DNA of 62,779 nt from Chloroflexota bacterium (GTDB lineage: Bacteria; Chloroflexota; Anaerolineae; Aggregatilineales; Phototrophicaceae). The notes under the pieces are model-generated. The model saw nothing but the letters and a program-made list of their open reading frames with translations. It had not been told where the DNA came from and made no database searches. The position numbers and the translations under genes are program-made. Location of the stretch: assembly GCA_026713245.1 (NCBI GenBank), contig JAPOOU010000084.1:1-62779 (forward strand). Reading direction: 5' to 3'. This document shows, one piece after another, positions 1 through 7,990 of this stretch (position 1 is its first letter; each line of letters begins with the position of its first letter).

Positions 1-898
1 CCGAAGGGGAAAAAATGAGCCGGGAAACGGTGGGAGGTTCAGATGACAGCTGCAGCCTCGTCGGCACTGTATGGATTTGGACGCGCAGATCTAGAGCGGC
101 GCCCCTGATCAGGCTTTGCGCAAGACGTATCGGTCTTATGGTACTGATGAAGTCGCCAACGGGGACACAGTGATCGCTGCTGTTGATAAGTCCATCGCCG
201 GTCGTATCTTCAATAAATCGACAGCTATCTTCCGTCACCGGGCGGCCATATTTCGCGCTGGTAGGGATGCCAATCAATTGCCCCAGACTGTCGTATGCGC
301 CTCCGCCGGACATTGTCCCCGGTAGCTCAGCCCTGGTCTTGAACCATGCCCGTGTACCGCCACGCGGTTCCGAGATGAAAGCTGTGATTGTCCCACGCGC
401 GAGCGTCACGGCTTGATTGCCTATGTCCCGATATCCGGACACGAGTATGTTGTCATCAATGTCAAGGTCCGCCGAGGCCCCGATCGCGACGAAAGGCAAG
501 ACTGGTAGGGCGCCAGCCGCAATGGTACGACCATCCAGTTCGCGCGTAATGCGCAAAACCGCGATGTCCAGACCTTGGTCGGCATTGGCGATCTCGGCGC
601 GATATTTTGGCACTGGCGGTTCGTTGAGGTCGACATTCATGGAAACGATAAGAGTTTCGCCGTCACAGGATTGGCTTGGTACGACGCTATGCGCATTGGT
701 GACGATCAAGCCGTCGGCGCTAACGATTGTGCCGGTGCTGACACATTTTACGACCAGATCGTTGGCCAGACTTTGCACTTGGTATATGAAGACTGTCGAC
801 CGCTTGATGGCATCCAGATCCATTTGGGCGACGCCAAACGAAGGCGCAAACAGCGCGAACAAGAGCCCGCCAAGAATATATATCGAGAGCTTATTCAC
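1..898 (-). CDS. HtrA/trypsin-like secreted serine protease (3' end cut by window edge)
   Basis: A reading frame of about 299 codons stays open from a GTG at 898 to the left edge of the window, so the C-terminus is missing. Residues 1-25 form a signal peptide. The chymotrypsin-fold triad is visible: His70 in TNAHS, Asp111 in GLDIAVLRI and Ser197 in GTMSGG. This predicts an active extracytoplasmic endopeptidase related to HtrA/DegP. No PDZ domain lies in the visible part, though one could lie beyond the edge. After the catalytic Ser there is an insertion with a calcium-loop pattern, D-x-T-x-D-G-x-I-N-x-x-D (173-208), flanked by cysteines, resembling a dockerin or EF-hand loop. The gene follows 8 bases after the upstream minus-strand gene, so co-transcription is likely. 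GTG was chosen because it precedes the signal peptide; the GGAG upstream is rather distant. Confidence 0.8.
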   Translation of the reverse strand, partial: MNKLSIYILGGLLFALFAPSFGVAQMDLDAIKRSTVFIYQVQSLANDLVVKCVSTGTIVSADGLIVTNAHSVVPSQSCDGETLIVSMNVDLNEPPVPKYRAEIANADQGLDIAVLRITRELDGRTIAAGALPVLPFVAIGASADLDIDDNILVSGYRDIGNQAVTLARGTITAFISEPRGGTRAWFKTRAELPGTMSGGGAYDSLGQLIGIPTSAKYGRPVTEDSCRFIEDTTGDGLINSSDHCVPVGDFISTIRPIRLAQSLIRGAALDLRVQIHTVPTRLQLSSEPPTVSRLIFSPS

Positions 899-906
899 CG
901 TTACAA

Positions 907-1506
907 TCAGAACTCCAGGCTCTGGATGAATCGATCTAAAGTCGCCCGTTCACGCTGAAAGATGCTGGCGTCGGCGCGAAAGGAGACGATGACCGCTTGG
1001 CCACGGCTGATCGTGAGCACGTCCAGGCCGGCGACGATTGCCGACACTCCTTCCAGGAATGGACTCGCGTCTCTGGACACATAGGAATAGGACATCGTCA
1101 CTGCCGCAGTGTCATCAGGAAGGATATAGATATCATAACCGAGTACCGTATAGTCAATTAGCGTCTGGGAACGCCGAAGTGTCAAGCGGTCCAAAAGATT
1201 GCGCTCGGTTGTGTCGGGTCCAACGGGCAATGTGCGTACCTCTATGAGCGTGTTGAATCCCCTTTGCGCTGTGTTCTCTACGCGGAAGACATAGTCCTCG
1301 GTCTCGCTCAAAAGCCAGCGATGCGGATAGCGCGCTGTGATGCCGGCTTCGACATTGCTGTATACCAGAGAGCGATTGAGGCTGCTGTCGCGCAAGTTGG
1401 CGCCAGCGATCAGGCCGAGCCCAATCAATACAAAGCTGAAGACCATAGACCAGCGCTGCCGAGGCGTCAACATGACTGCCTCGGCCCGACCCGTATCAAA
1501 GACCAT
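907..1506 (-). CDS. Single-pass membrane-anchored hypothetical protein
   Basis: About 199 residues. A short cytoplasmic N-terminus is followed by one hydrophobic segment (about residues 17-35) and then an extracytoplasmic domain of about 160 residues with alternating polar and hydrophobic stretches. I do not recognise the family. The tryptophan-containing YPHRW near residue 62 and the overall shape recall PsbP-like or lipoprotein folds that bind rather than catalyse, but this is only an impression. ATG at 1506 is preferred over an in-frame GTG at 1536 because a GGAG lies 7-8 bases ahead of it. It overlaps the end of the PrsW-like gene by 11 bases and is followed 8 bases later by the HtrA-like protease. 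The three genes look translationally coupled and probably act together at the membrane. Confidence 0.7.
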   Translation of the reverse strand: MVFDTGRAEAVMLTPRQRWSMVFSFVLIGLGLIAGANLRDSSLNRSLVYSNVEAGITARYPHRWLLSETEDYVFRVENTAQRGFNTLIEVRTLPVGPDTTERNLLDRLTLRRSQTLIDYTVLGYDIYILPDDTAAVTMSYSYVSRDASPFLEGVSAIVAGLDVLTISRGQAVIVSFRADASIFQRERATLDRFIQSLEF

Positions 1507-2407
1507 CTCTGTCTCCGCTGCCAACAAACATTTCACGTTCCCGCCTTTCGGATGCGTTATACAAGAAATATGTCAGCGCTCCCGATAAACAGATTGCGGC
1601 AATTAGAAACAGTATGCCGAACAAGGGCCGATCTTCATTTCCGGCGGTGCCTAGCGGTCCGCTCATTATCCCGGTAAAGACGGGCGCGATGAGCCCGGTA
1701 GTTGCAGCCGCCGCAATCACGTTTGTTGGCAGCACAAGCGGAATGGCGTTTCCGAAATAGGATTCCGCGATACCCAAGGCGATGAACATGGCCGATGCAA
1801 ATTGAATCGCAAGATTGGCAAGCACATAGTTGGCCGCAATCGCCAGGGACGGCTGGAGCTGCAAGACGATTGCTATATTGAGGTAAAAGCTGTAGCCCAC
1901 TGCGCTCGCCAGGCAATAAGCCACCGCATCGCTTCGCATTCGCAATTCATTGGGATAAATGGTGAACCTAAGCACCAGGAGCTTGAGGCCGGCATCGACG
2001 AGTCCAGCCGTCAGGGCGAATCCTAGAATCCGGCGGAAGACCGTCTCCAAAGGGAGCCACTCTTCCAAACGAAAAAAGTCCTGCACAAGCGGCAGACCGA
2101 TAGCCGCGGCCGACAATGCGGACAGGACTGCGACGCCAATCAGGCGGCGTCTGGGCCGACTACTTTGAGCTTCGGGCGCTACGGCGACTGCAAGCCAAAC
2201 ACCGGGCGCGAATACAAGCAATACAGCCGTGAGAACACGACTGACGTCGCCCTCCGGTTTTAGCGACAATGCTTCTGACAAGACAAGCAGCAGCAGACAT
2301 AACGCGACTATCATAGCAAGCTGAATCACTATGTTTCGCCAGACAGGTACTGTCGCATGGCGCTGGCTATCGTCGGCAGAATCCAGTCCCTGGAAGGCCT
2401 CGATCAT
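1496..2407 (-). CDS. Polytopic membrane protein resembling the PrsW family, catalytic residues not conserved
   Basis: About 303 residues with seven or eight hydrophobic segments. The central stretch around residues 150-185 (GLKLLVLRF, then YCLASAVGYSFYLNI) has the spacing of the core helices of PrsW-type intramembrane metalloproteases, where an EE pair precedes LK and a Glu sits in the helix corresponding to SFYLN. Here the first pair is replaced (VDAGLK) and the second Glu is absent, and I see no paired histidines in later helices. It is therefore either a remote relative or an inactive member. It leads a coupled set with an anchored protein and an HtrA-like protease, a context that fits membrane proteostasis or signalling. 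ATG at 2407 is preferred to TTG at 2431 because of GGTGA upstream. Confidence 0.6.
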   Translation of the reverse strand: MIEAFQGLDSADDSQRHATVPVWRNIVIQLAMIVALCLLLLVLSEALSLKPEGDVSRVLTAVLLVFAPGVWLAVAVAPEAQSSRPRRRLIGVAVLSALSAAAIGLPLVQDFFRLEEWLPLETVFRRILGFALTAGLVDAGLKLLVLRFTIYPNELRMRSDAVAYCLASAVGYSFYLNIAIVLQLQPSLAIAANYVLANLAIQFASAMFIALGIAESYFGNAIPLVLPTNVIAAAATTGLIAPVFTGIMSGPLGTAGNEDRPLFGILFLIAAICLSGALTYFLYNASERREREMFVGSGDRDGL

Positions 2408-2582
2408 AGATTCACCACTAATGGCGCGCAACGCCGATGTTCAAACATACTTAAAAGCTACGCAACTTTGCTGCTCTTGTAAAGTGGAAAGGCCTGTCAC
2501 CGTTTGTCTGCGCAAGTGTCAAGGCATGGGACATCTTTCCAGCGCATGTGGTATCCTCGATTCAGGCAAGGGTATGGGTAAT

Positions 2583-4187
2583 ATGCATCGATTATGTAAT
2601 GTCGCGTTGCCGGTCTTCATCGCGTTCAGTTTCGCCGCTTGCGCGGGCAACAGCGCCCGCGTACCGTGTGAGCAGGATAGCCGATGCGCCCGCTATGCAT
2701 TGACTGCGGATTTCCCGATTCTGGATCCGCATATCGCCGAGCTTCCCGAAGCCGGTATGATCTTTCGGCAGATTTATGACACGCTCGTATACCGCGATAC
2801 CATAACAAAAGAATTCCTGCCCGGCTTGGCCCGATCTTGGGAAACATCGCCGGATGGCTTGGTTTATACGTTTCATTTGCGCGAAGATATTCGCTTTCAT
2901 GACGGCACGACCTTTACAGCGGCGTCCGTGGCGGCCAATCTGGATCGGATTGTGGATCCTGCCACTGTGTCTCGCCGCGCCCGGAGCCTGCTTGGTCCCT
3001 TTAGCCACTATGAAATCCTGGACGCGAGCGGGATTCGCCTGTACTTGCATTCGCCGTTTGCTCCGTTGCTTGACAGCCTGGCTCAGCCTTTTCTCGGGAT
3101 CGCAAGCGAACATGCGCTTGCTTCATACGATAGCTTGCGTTATCAGTTTCATCAGTCAGGCAGCGGGCCATTCCTTCTGGAAAAGTACCTGCCCGGGGAC
3201 CGCATCGTGCTGCGGCGCTACGACCGCTACGCGACTAATGCGGGAATCTACTCTTCTTTGAGCGGCGGAGAGGTGCAACGTGTTGAATTCTACATAATGG
3301 AAGGACAAAACGCGACTTCGCAACAAGTATTGAACGAGGCCTTTGATATTCTCGATGAAGTCCCGCCCAAAACTGCCACAAACCTCGCTGGCAACAGCCG
3401 AATCCAGGTGATGCCAATTGAGATCCCCGGGCAGACGGTTCAGCTTCTGTTCAACACCAGGCGCGAGCACGTAAATGACACTGATGTCAGGAGGGCTTTG
3501 CTTGTCGCTACCAATCGCGTAGCGATCGCGAACAACATTTATGGTAATTACTCGCCGGTGGCATGGGCGCCGCTATCAATATCAACAGGATATTCTCACA
3601 CCGGGTTTGTCAACGAGCTTGCTTTTGATCTGGGAGCTGCTCAGGAGATACTAGAACAGAGCGGATATCAAGACCTGGATGAGGACGGAATTCTGGATCG
3701 TGACGGCCTGCCGCTAAGACTATCAATTGTTATTCCGCCGTGGGGACAGTTACCCGAAGCTGCCGAATACATTCGGGAGCAGTGGCGGCAAATCGGCGTG
3801 CAACTTGAGATCGATTCTGTTCCTGGATTCGGACGGCTCGCCGAAAAAATCCAGGCGGGTGAAAACGACTTGGTCGCTATTGAGAGTTACGGGCTTGATC
3901 CCGCGATTCTGGGCAATGTATTCGCTAACCAAGCGATATACTCACGTTCCAGAATGGAAGACGAAGCGCTTACCGATCTGTTGCTGAACGCAGTGGAAAC
4001 ACTGGATCCGTCTTCTCGGCGCAGCCAATACTATGAAATTCAATCATATCTGATGACAAACGCGCTCATCCTGCCTCTCCGCGAGAACGTACGGCTGCGT
4101 CTGGTGAGATCAAACGTACGCGACCTGCGTTTCGACGCCTACGGATTCTATCCATTGTTATTCAATATGCGACTGGACGGCGACTGA
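2583..4187 (+). CDS. ABC-type peptide/solute-binding lipoprotein (SBP family 5)
   Basis: About 534 residues. A short lipoprotein signal ends in FAAC, so the mature protein should be lipid-anchored on the outer face of the membrane. The body is a family 5 extracellular solute-binding protein (OppA/DppA type). ILDPHIAE, GLARSWETSPDGLVYTFHLR and IRFHDGTTFTAASV are the usual N-terminal lobe signatures, and the length is typical. These proteins deliver peptides, nickel chelates or sugars to an ABC permease. No permease or ATPase gene lies nearby, so its partner must be encoded elsewhere, or it may serve as a sensor. ATG 2583 has AGGG about ten bases upstream; ATG 2574 is possible but has almost no spacing from that site. 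It ends one base before the convergent ipk gene. Confidence 0.88.
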   Translation: MHRLCNVALPVFIAFSFAACAGNSARVPCEQDSRCARYALTADFPILDPHIAELPEAGMIFRQIYDTLVYRDTITKEFLPGLARSWETSPDGLVYTFHLREDIRFHDGTTFTAASVAANLDRIVDPATVSRRARSLLGPFSHYEILDASGIRLYLHSPFAPLLDSLAQPFLGIASEHALASYDSLRYQFHQSGSGPFLLEKYLPGDRIVLRRYDRYATNAGIYSSLSGGEVQRVEFYIMEGQNATSQQVLNEAFDILDEVPPKTATNLAGNSRIQVMPIEIPGQTVQLLFNTRREHVNDTDVRRALLVATNRVAIANNIYGNYSPVAWAPLSISTGYSHTGFVNELAFDLGAAQEILEQSGYQDLDEDGILDRDGLPLRLSIVIPPWGQLPEAAEYIREQWRQIGVQLEIDSVPGFGRLAEKIQAGENDLVAIESYGLDPAILGNVFANQAIYSRSRMEDEALTDLLLNAVETLDPSSRRSQYYEIQSYLMTNALILPLRENVRLRLVRSNVRDLRFDAYGFYPLLFNMRLDGD

Positions 4188-4188
4188 T

Positions 4189-4980
4189 CTACGGCCGCAG
4201 GGTGATTCTAGTGCCTGTCTGCTGATCTTGACTCATCAGATCTGTCAACACGTTTGGCCGACGGCCGTTAGCAATGATGACTTCCAGGCTCGGAACCGCA
4301 ACAACCAAGGCCACCATCTCTTCGACCTTCTGCAGCATGCCACCTGTGACATCAAAACCGGAGGAACCTCCCATGACAGATTTGACCGAATCGAAACTCG
4401 AGGGTGTGATCGACGGGATCACTCGTCCGTCGCTATCCAGAACGCCGTCAACTTCGCCTAGCAGAATCATCCGCTTCACCGGAAAGGATTTAGCCAGATA
4501 CGCGAGTATCCGCTCCGTTGAAATGATAGTGCCGCCAATTTGACTGTCGAGCGCAACATCGCCATGCACCAGCGGGATGATATTGGATTCCAAGGCTTGC
4601 GCGATCAAGCGCGTTCGCATGTCGACGATTTTTCCGTCTGCCGACTTGATGAAAGACGATGGCTGAAAGCGCATCGCCGGCAAGCCTTGCTCCAACAATT
4701 CGAGCAAAACAAGGTGGCTTAGCGCCCCGGCCGCCTCGGCAACTTTGGTAAAACCGAACCACTGTTCGGCCGATTTTACGCCGGCCGCCGTATGATGGGT
4801 CATCGCCGCAAAATGACCAAAGGAACCGCTGCCGTGTCCAATGATCAATCGCAGGCCGGGCTCGGCTTTCCATACTGCCTTTATCTGGCTCGCGATTGTT
4901 CTTGTGGCGTCCTGGCGAAATGTCCGCGCTTTGCGCTTGTCCGTTATAAGTGAGCCGCCGAGCTTAATGAGAGTAGTCAC
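4189..4980 (-). CDS. ipk: Isopentenyl phosphate kinase
   Basis: 263 residues of the amino acid kinase fold. IPK phosphorylates isopentenyl phosphate to IPP with ATP, the last step of the archaeal-type mevalonate route. KLGGSLITDK at the N-terminus is the nucleotide-binding lysine/glycine loop. IIGHGSGSFGH carries the His that distinguishes IPK from glutamate-5-kinase and UMP kinase and that contacts the substrate phosphate. GEVDGVLD and GGMLQKVEE are the later conserved blocks of the family. It starts with GTG 13 bases after mevalonate kinase, within one minus-strand transcription unit ubiA-mvk-ipk. Its presence implies that decarboxylation happens on mevalonate monophosphate, as described for Roseiflexus. 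Assignment is firm from motifs and neighbours. Confidence 0.93.
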   Translation of the reverse strand: MTTLIKLGGSLITDKRKARTFRQDATRTIASQIKAVWKAEPGLRLIIGHGSGSFGHFAAMTHHTAAGVKSAEQWFGFTKVAEAAGALSHLVLLELLEQGLPAMRFQPSSFIKSADGKIVDMRTRLIAQALESNIIPLVHGDVALDSQIGGTIISTERILAYLAKSFPVKRMILLGEVDGVLDSDGRVIPSITPSSFDSVKSVMGGSSGFDVTGGMLQKVEEMVALVVAVPSLEVIIANGRRPNVLTDLMSQDQQTGTRITLRP

Positions 4981-4993
4981 GAGAAAACCGGTC

Positions 4994-5941
4994 TTAATTC
5001 ATTACAAAATCGATAACGCTCACGGCGCCCGCGAGACTTAAGGCTCGCCTCACAGCCTGGACGGTTGATCGGTCTACCAAGGCGATTATGTTGCCTCCCA
5101 TTCCGCCGCCGGATAGTTTTGCTCCCATAGCGCCTGCGGCAATGCTGGCGTCAACAAGCTTATCCAATTCGGGAGACGATATGCCAAGATGGCGAAGCAA
5201 ACGATGGTTTTCGCTCATTAAGGCGCCCAATCGCCTCTGTTTGCCGCTCTCAAGCGCATGTCGAGCATCGCGCGCCACTTGGCCGATTCTCAGGAAAGCC
5301 TCCTGAGTATCTGATTGTCGTTGGTTATAGCGCTGGCGAATGCGGCCAACGGCATCCCTTGTCATCGTGGCGCATCCTGTATCAGCAATCACAATGCGAC
5401 AGGACCGCTCGACAGTCAGCAGATCCAGGTCTTTGCCGCGTTCAAAGTAGACTGGGCGCTCGTATACCACGACAGTATTGTCTATTCCACTCGGTGTACC
5501 GTGATGAATCTTCTCCATTTCGAATACCAGTTGATTCAGGTCTTCATTCGGGATCCTCCGACCAAACAGCGCCGCCAAAGCGCGTATCGCAGCGGCAGAT
5601 ACGGCTGCGCCACTTCCCAACCCGGCTGCGAAAGGAATATCCGATCTAATCACGAGATCCCCGGTCGGTTTCCTGACACCGAAATAGTCGCATGTAATCT
5701 GCAGCAACCGTTGCATCGCTCGCGCGGAGTCATCGGGAACGGGCGCGTCGATCGCGACGCGTTTGTCGAGCTCGACAGAACGGATGCTGAGCGCGGTATC
5801 GGAGGGCCCGGCGCAAGCGTAAGCGCGTAAAGAATGTATCGGCGCAGCGATCGCCGGCATTCCATATACAACGGCATGTTCTCCCAAGAGAATGATCTTC
5901 GCCGGCGCGCTCGATCTAAAAGGGAGTCCGTTACAAAGCAT
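4994..5941 (-). CDS. mvk: Mevalonate kinase (GHMP family)
   Basis: 315 residues. It phosphorylates mevalonate to mevalonate 5-phosphate. APAKIILLGEHAVVYGMPA is the GHMP N-terminal motif as found in mevalonate kinases. PFAAGLGSGAAVS is the ATP-binding loop, HGTPSGIDN contains the catalytic Asp, and KLSGGGMGGNIIALV is the C-terminal glycine-rich motif. The length is usual for prokaryotic enzymes. It overlaps the UbiA-family gene upstream by 11 bases and is followed 13 bases later by ipk, so the three are probably co-expressed. Mevalonate kinases are often feedback-inhibited by prenyl diphosphates; the sequence alone cannot show whether this one is. Confidence 0.93.
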   Translation of the reverse strand: MLCNGLPFRSSAPAKIILLGEHAVVYGMPAIAAPIHSLRAYACAGPSDTALSIRSVELDKRVAIDAPVPDDSARAMQRLLQITCDYFGVRKPTGDLVIRSDIPFAAGLGSGAAVSAAAIRALAALFGRRIPNEDLNQLVFEMEKIHHGTPSGIDNTVVVYERPVYFERGKDLDLLTVERSCRIVIADTGCATMTRDAVGRIRQRYNQRQSDTQEAFLRIGQVARDARHALESGKQRRLGALMSENHRLLRHLGISSPELDKLVDASIAAGAMGAKLSGGGMGGNIIALVDRSTVQAVRRALSLAGAVSVIDFVMN

Positions 5942-6812
5942 AGAGAATTATAAAATAGGCAATGCCAGCCAACATGACCGTGATCTGGATCGGGCGGTCA
6001 GAGAGTAGGATTTCTTCAGGCGCGCTGGCAGTTTCTTCCACATGCAACAAGTATAAGTAACGGAACAGGCCATACAGTACAAACGGGACCGTAATCAATC
6101 CCCAGTTCGCTCCATGCCTGGTCATCGTTTCCACTTCAATCGTATATAGAATGTAGGTAATGAGCGTGGAAGTCGTGACGATCCTCAACATGTCGTCCAG
6201 CAGGGGAAGATTGTATTGCCGAAATGTCAGGCGCGTGTTCGCGGCTTGGTCGCCAAGCATAACGAGTTCTTGGCGGCGCTTGCCAACCACCAGGAACAAC
6301 GCCAGCAAACCGGTAAAGGCATATAACCATGGTGAAACTTCGACGTCGATGACCACACCACCAACCATAACCCGAATAACAAAGCCCGCTGCCACGATGA
6401 GTACATCAAGCAAGGCGACGTGCTTCAGACGAATCGAATATACCAGTTGGATAAGCAGATACAAGGCAAGCAGAAGAAATAGCTCGAAGTCCAAGCTATA
6501 TGCGAGCCCCAAGCTAACAGCAGCGAGTACGGTTGATGCCAGCTTCGCGACCGACGCAGAGAGCATGCCAGAGGCGATCGGACGATGACGTTTGTTCGGA
6601 TGCGCTCGGTCCTGATCCCGGTCCATCAGGTCGTTGATGATGTAGACACTGCCCGAAACAAGAACGAGCAATCCAGCGGCGGCAATCACCCGAATCAAAA
6701 GATCGAATTCCAGAAGTTTGGCGTCGAACAGAATCGCAGGGAAAACGAAAAGAATGTTCTTTGTCCATTGCTGAGGGCGGATGGATCGGATTAGCGCGCG
6801 AAACGTTCTCAA
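5931..6812 (-). CDS. UbiA-family prenyltransferase, decaprenyl-phosphate phosphoribosyltransferase-like
   Basis: 293 residues with about eight transmembrane helices. The two Asp-rich motifs of UbiA enzymes are present: NDLMDRDQDRAHPNKRHRP near residues 60-80, and a weaker second site. The combination RPQQWTKNILFVFP and HPNKRHRPIASG matches the branch that includes 5-phosphoribosyl-1-phosphate:decaprenyl-phosphate transferase (Rv3806c type) rather than quinone or chlorophyll enzymes. A likely role is attaching phosphoribose from PRPP to a polyprenyl phosphate, giving a lipid-linked pentose donor for wall glycan. Its place in the mvk-ipk operon ties it to polyprenyl supply. It starts with TTG at 6812 after a GAGG. 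Another aromatic prenyl acceptor cannot be excluded. Confidence 0.83.
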   Translation of the reverse strand: MRTFRALIRSIRPQQWTKNILFVFPAILFDAKLLEFDLLIRVIAAAGLLVLVSGSVYIINDLMDRDQDRAHPNKRHRPIASGMLSASVAKLASTVLAAVSLGLAYSLDFELFLLLALYLLIQLVYSIRLKHVALLDVLIVAAGFVIRVMVGGVVIDVEVSPWLYAFTGLLALFLVVGKRRQELVMLGDQAANTRLTFRQYNLPLLDDMLRIVTTSTLITYILYTIEVETMTRHGANWGLITVPFVLYGLFRYLYLLHVEETASAPEEILLSDRPIQITVMLAGIAYFIILYAL

Positions 6813-6920
6813 CCTGGGCCTCGCTGCTTAGACAGTAGACAGGTTTAATAGTTTAGTGTTATCGTCCAGCTTTGCCAGATGCATTTGTTACAGCAACAGC
6901 TTGGTCTGCGAATTGGAACT

Positions 6921-7919
6921 ATGGTCACTGAATATACTGCAACGGCCAGGGCGCATTCAAATATTGCCTTTGTCAAGTATTGGGGCAACAGAGATTCCGA
7001 AATTCGGCTTCCGGCGAATTCGTCGCTCAGCATGAATCTTGCCGCCTTGCATTCTACGACCGGAGTAACATGGTCCGACGCACTGGAAGAGGACCGCTTG
7101 ATGATTAACGGGGAGACCGCGGCGCTGGCAGCCCGTCTTAGAGTCCGCGCGCATCTCGATATTCTGCGCAAGGAACTGGGATTAACCGGGCGCGCCGATG
7201 TATCGTCGGAGAACAACTTTCCCATGGGCGCTGGTATTGCGTCATCGGCGTCGGCCTTCGCCGCGCTGACGGTCGCGGCAACAGCTGCGCTCGGAATGCG
7301 GCTTTCCGAGCGCGAATTGAGTCTGTTGGCGCGGCGTGGATCCGGCTCGGCAGCGCGCTCGATTCCCGCGGGTTTTGTTGAATGGTACGCCGGCCGCACG
7401 GACAGGGAATCATATGCGGAATCCATTGCACGTTCAAATTATTGGCCGCTTGAAGACGTGATCGCGGTCATTAGCCGCGATCATAAACATGTCGGATCAA
7501 CTGCGGGCCATGCCACGGCACATACCAGTATCCTGCAAAGGGCTCGGGTCGAAACCGCAGCCGATCGACTCGAATGCGCGAAACAGTCGATTCTAGCGCG
7601 CGATTTTGATGGTTTGGCCCTCGTTGTAGAAGAAGATAGCAATTTGATGCACGCTGTCATGATGACCAGCAAGCCTTCGTTATTCTATTGGTTGCCGAAG
7701 TCCTTACGCATCATGCTCGCTGTTCAAGAGTGGCGGCGTCAAGGCGTACAAGTGTGTTATACACTGGACGCCGGTCCAAATGTTCATTGCATTTGTGGCC
7801 CCGAGGATGCAGCCGCGGTCGCGGCTCGCCTGAAAGAACTTGACGCGGGTATCGAAGTCATTCGTTCGTCCGTTGGCGGGGGCGCGCAGCTATTGAACGC
7901 GAATGAACGGTTGGATTAA
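6921..7919 (+). CDS. mvaD: Mevalonate (di)phosphate decarboxylase, probably acting on mevalonate 5-phosphate
   Basis: About 332 residues of the GHMP decarboxylase family. NIAFVKYWGNRD is the N-terminal signature of mevalonate diphosphate decarboxylases. GAGIASSASAFAAL is the phosphate-binding loop, GSGSAARSIPAGFVEW holds the conserved Ser and Arg, and TLDAGPNVH contains the catalytic Asp. Classical enzymes convert mevalonate 5-diphosphate to IPP. No phosphomevalonate kinase is seen here, while isopentenyl phosphate kinase lies in the divergent operon, so the likelier substrate is mevalonate 5-phosphate with isopentenyl phosphate as product, as reported for Roseiflexus castenholzii. Substrate choice is inferred from context, not read from residues. 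ATG 6921 follows GGAAC; an in-frame ATG at 6879 would add 14 residues not typical of the family. Confidence 0.88.
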   Translation: MVTEYTATARAHSNIAFVKYWGNRDSEIRLPANSSLSMNLAALHSTTGVTWSDALEEDRLMINGETAALAARLRVRAHLDILRKELGLTGRADVSSENNFPMGAGIASSASAFAALTVAATAALGMRLSERELSLLARRGSGSAARSIPAGFVEWYAGRTDRESYAESIARSNYWPLEDVIAVISRDHKHVGSTAGHATAHTSILQRARVETAADRLECAKQSILARDFDGLALVVEEDSNLMHAVMMTSKPSLFYWLPKSLRIMLAVQEWRRQGVQVCYTLDAGPNVHCICGPEDAAAVAARLKELDAGIEVIRSSVGGGAQLLNANERLD

Positions 7920-7925
7920 TCTTGG

Positions 7926-7955
7926 TTGCGCAATTTGACGCCTAAGTCCTATAAT
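7926..7955 (+). promoter_or_regulatory. Candidate sigma-70 promoter for the site-2 protease gene
   Basis: A perfect TATAAT at 7950-7955 lies 18 bases after TTGCGC at 7926-7931 and 35 bases before the start codon at 7991, where AAGGTG gives a good ribosome-binding site. A closer TTGACG at 7935 is only 9 bases from the -10 and cannot pair with it. Confidence 0.5.
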
Positions 7956-7990
7956 GTAAATTAGCTGAAGCCAGAACAAGGTGATTATTC

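Noticed and set aside
2331..2582. Upstream extension of the solute-binding lipoprotein frame
   Set aside because: The signal peptide and lipobox begin after 2583, and the extension overlaps the start of the PrsW-like gene on the other strand.
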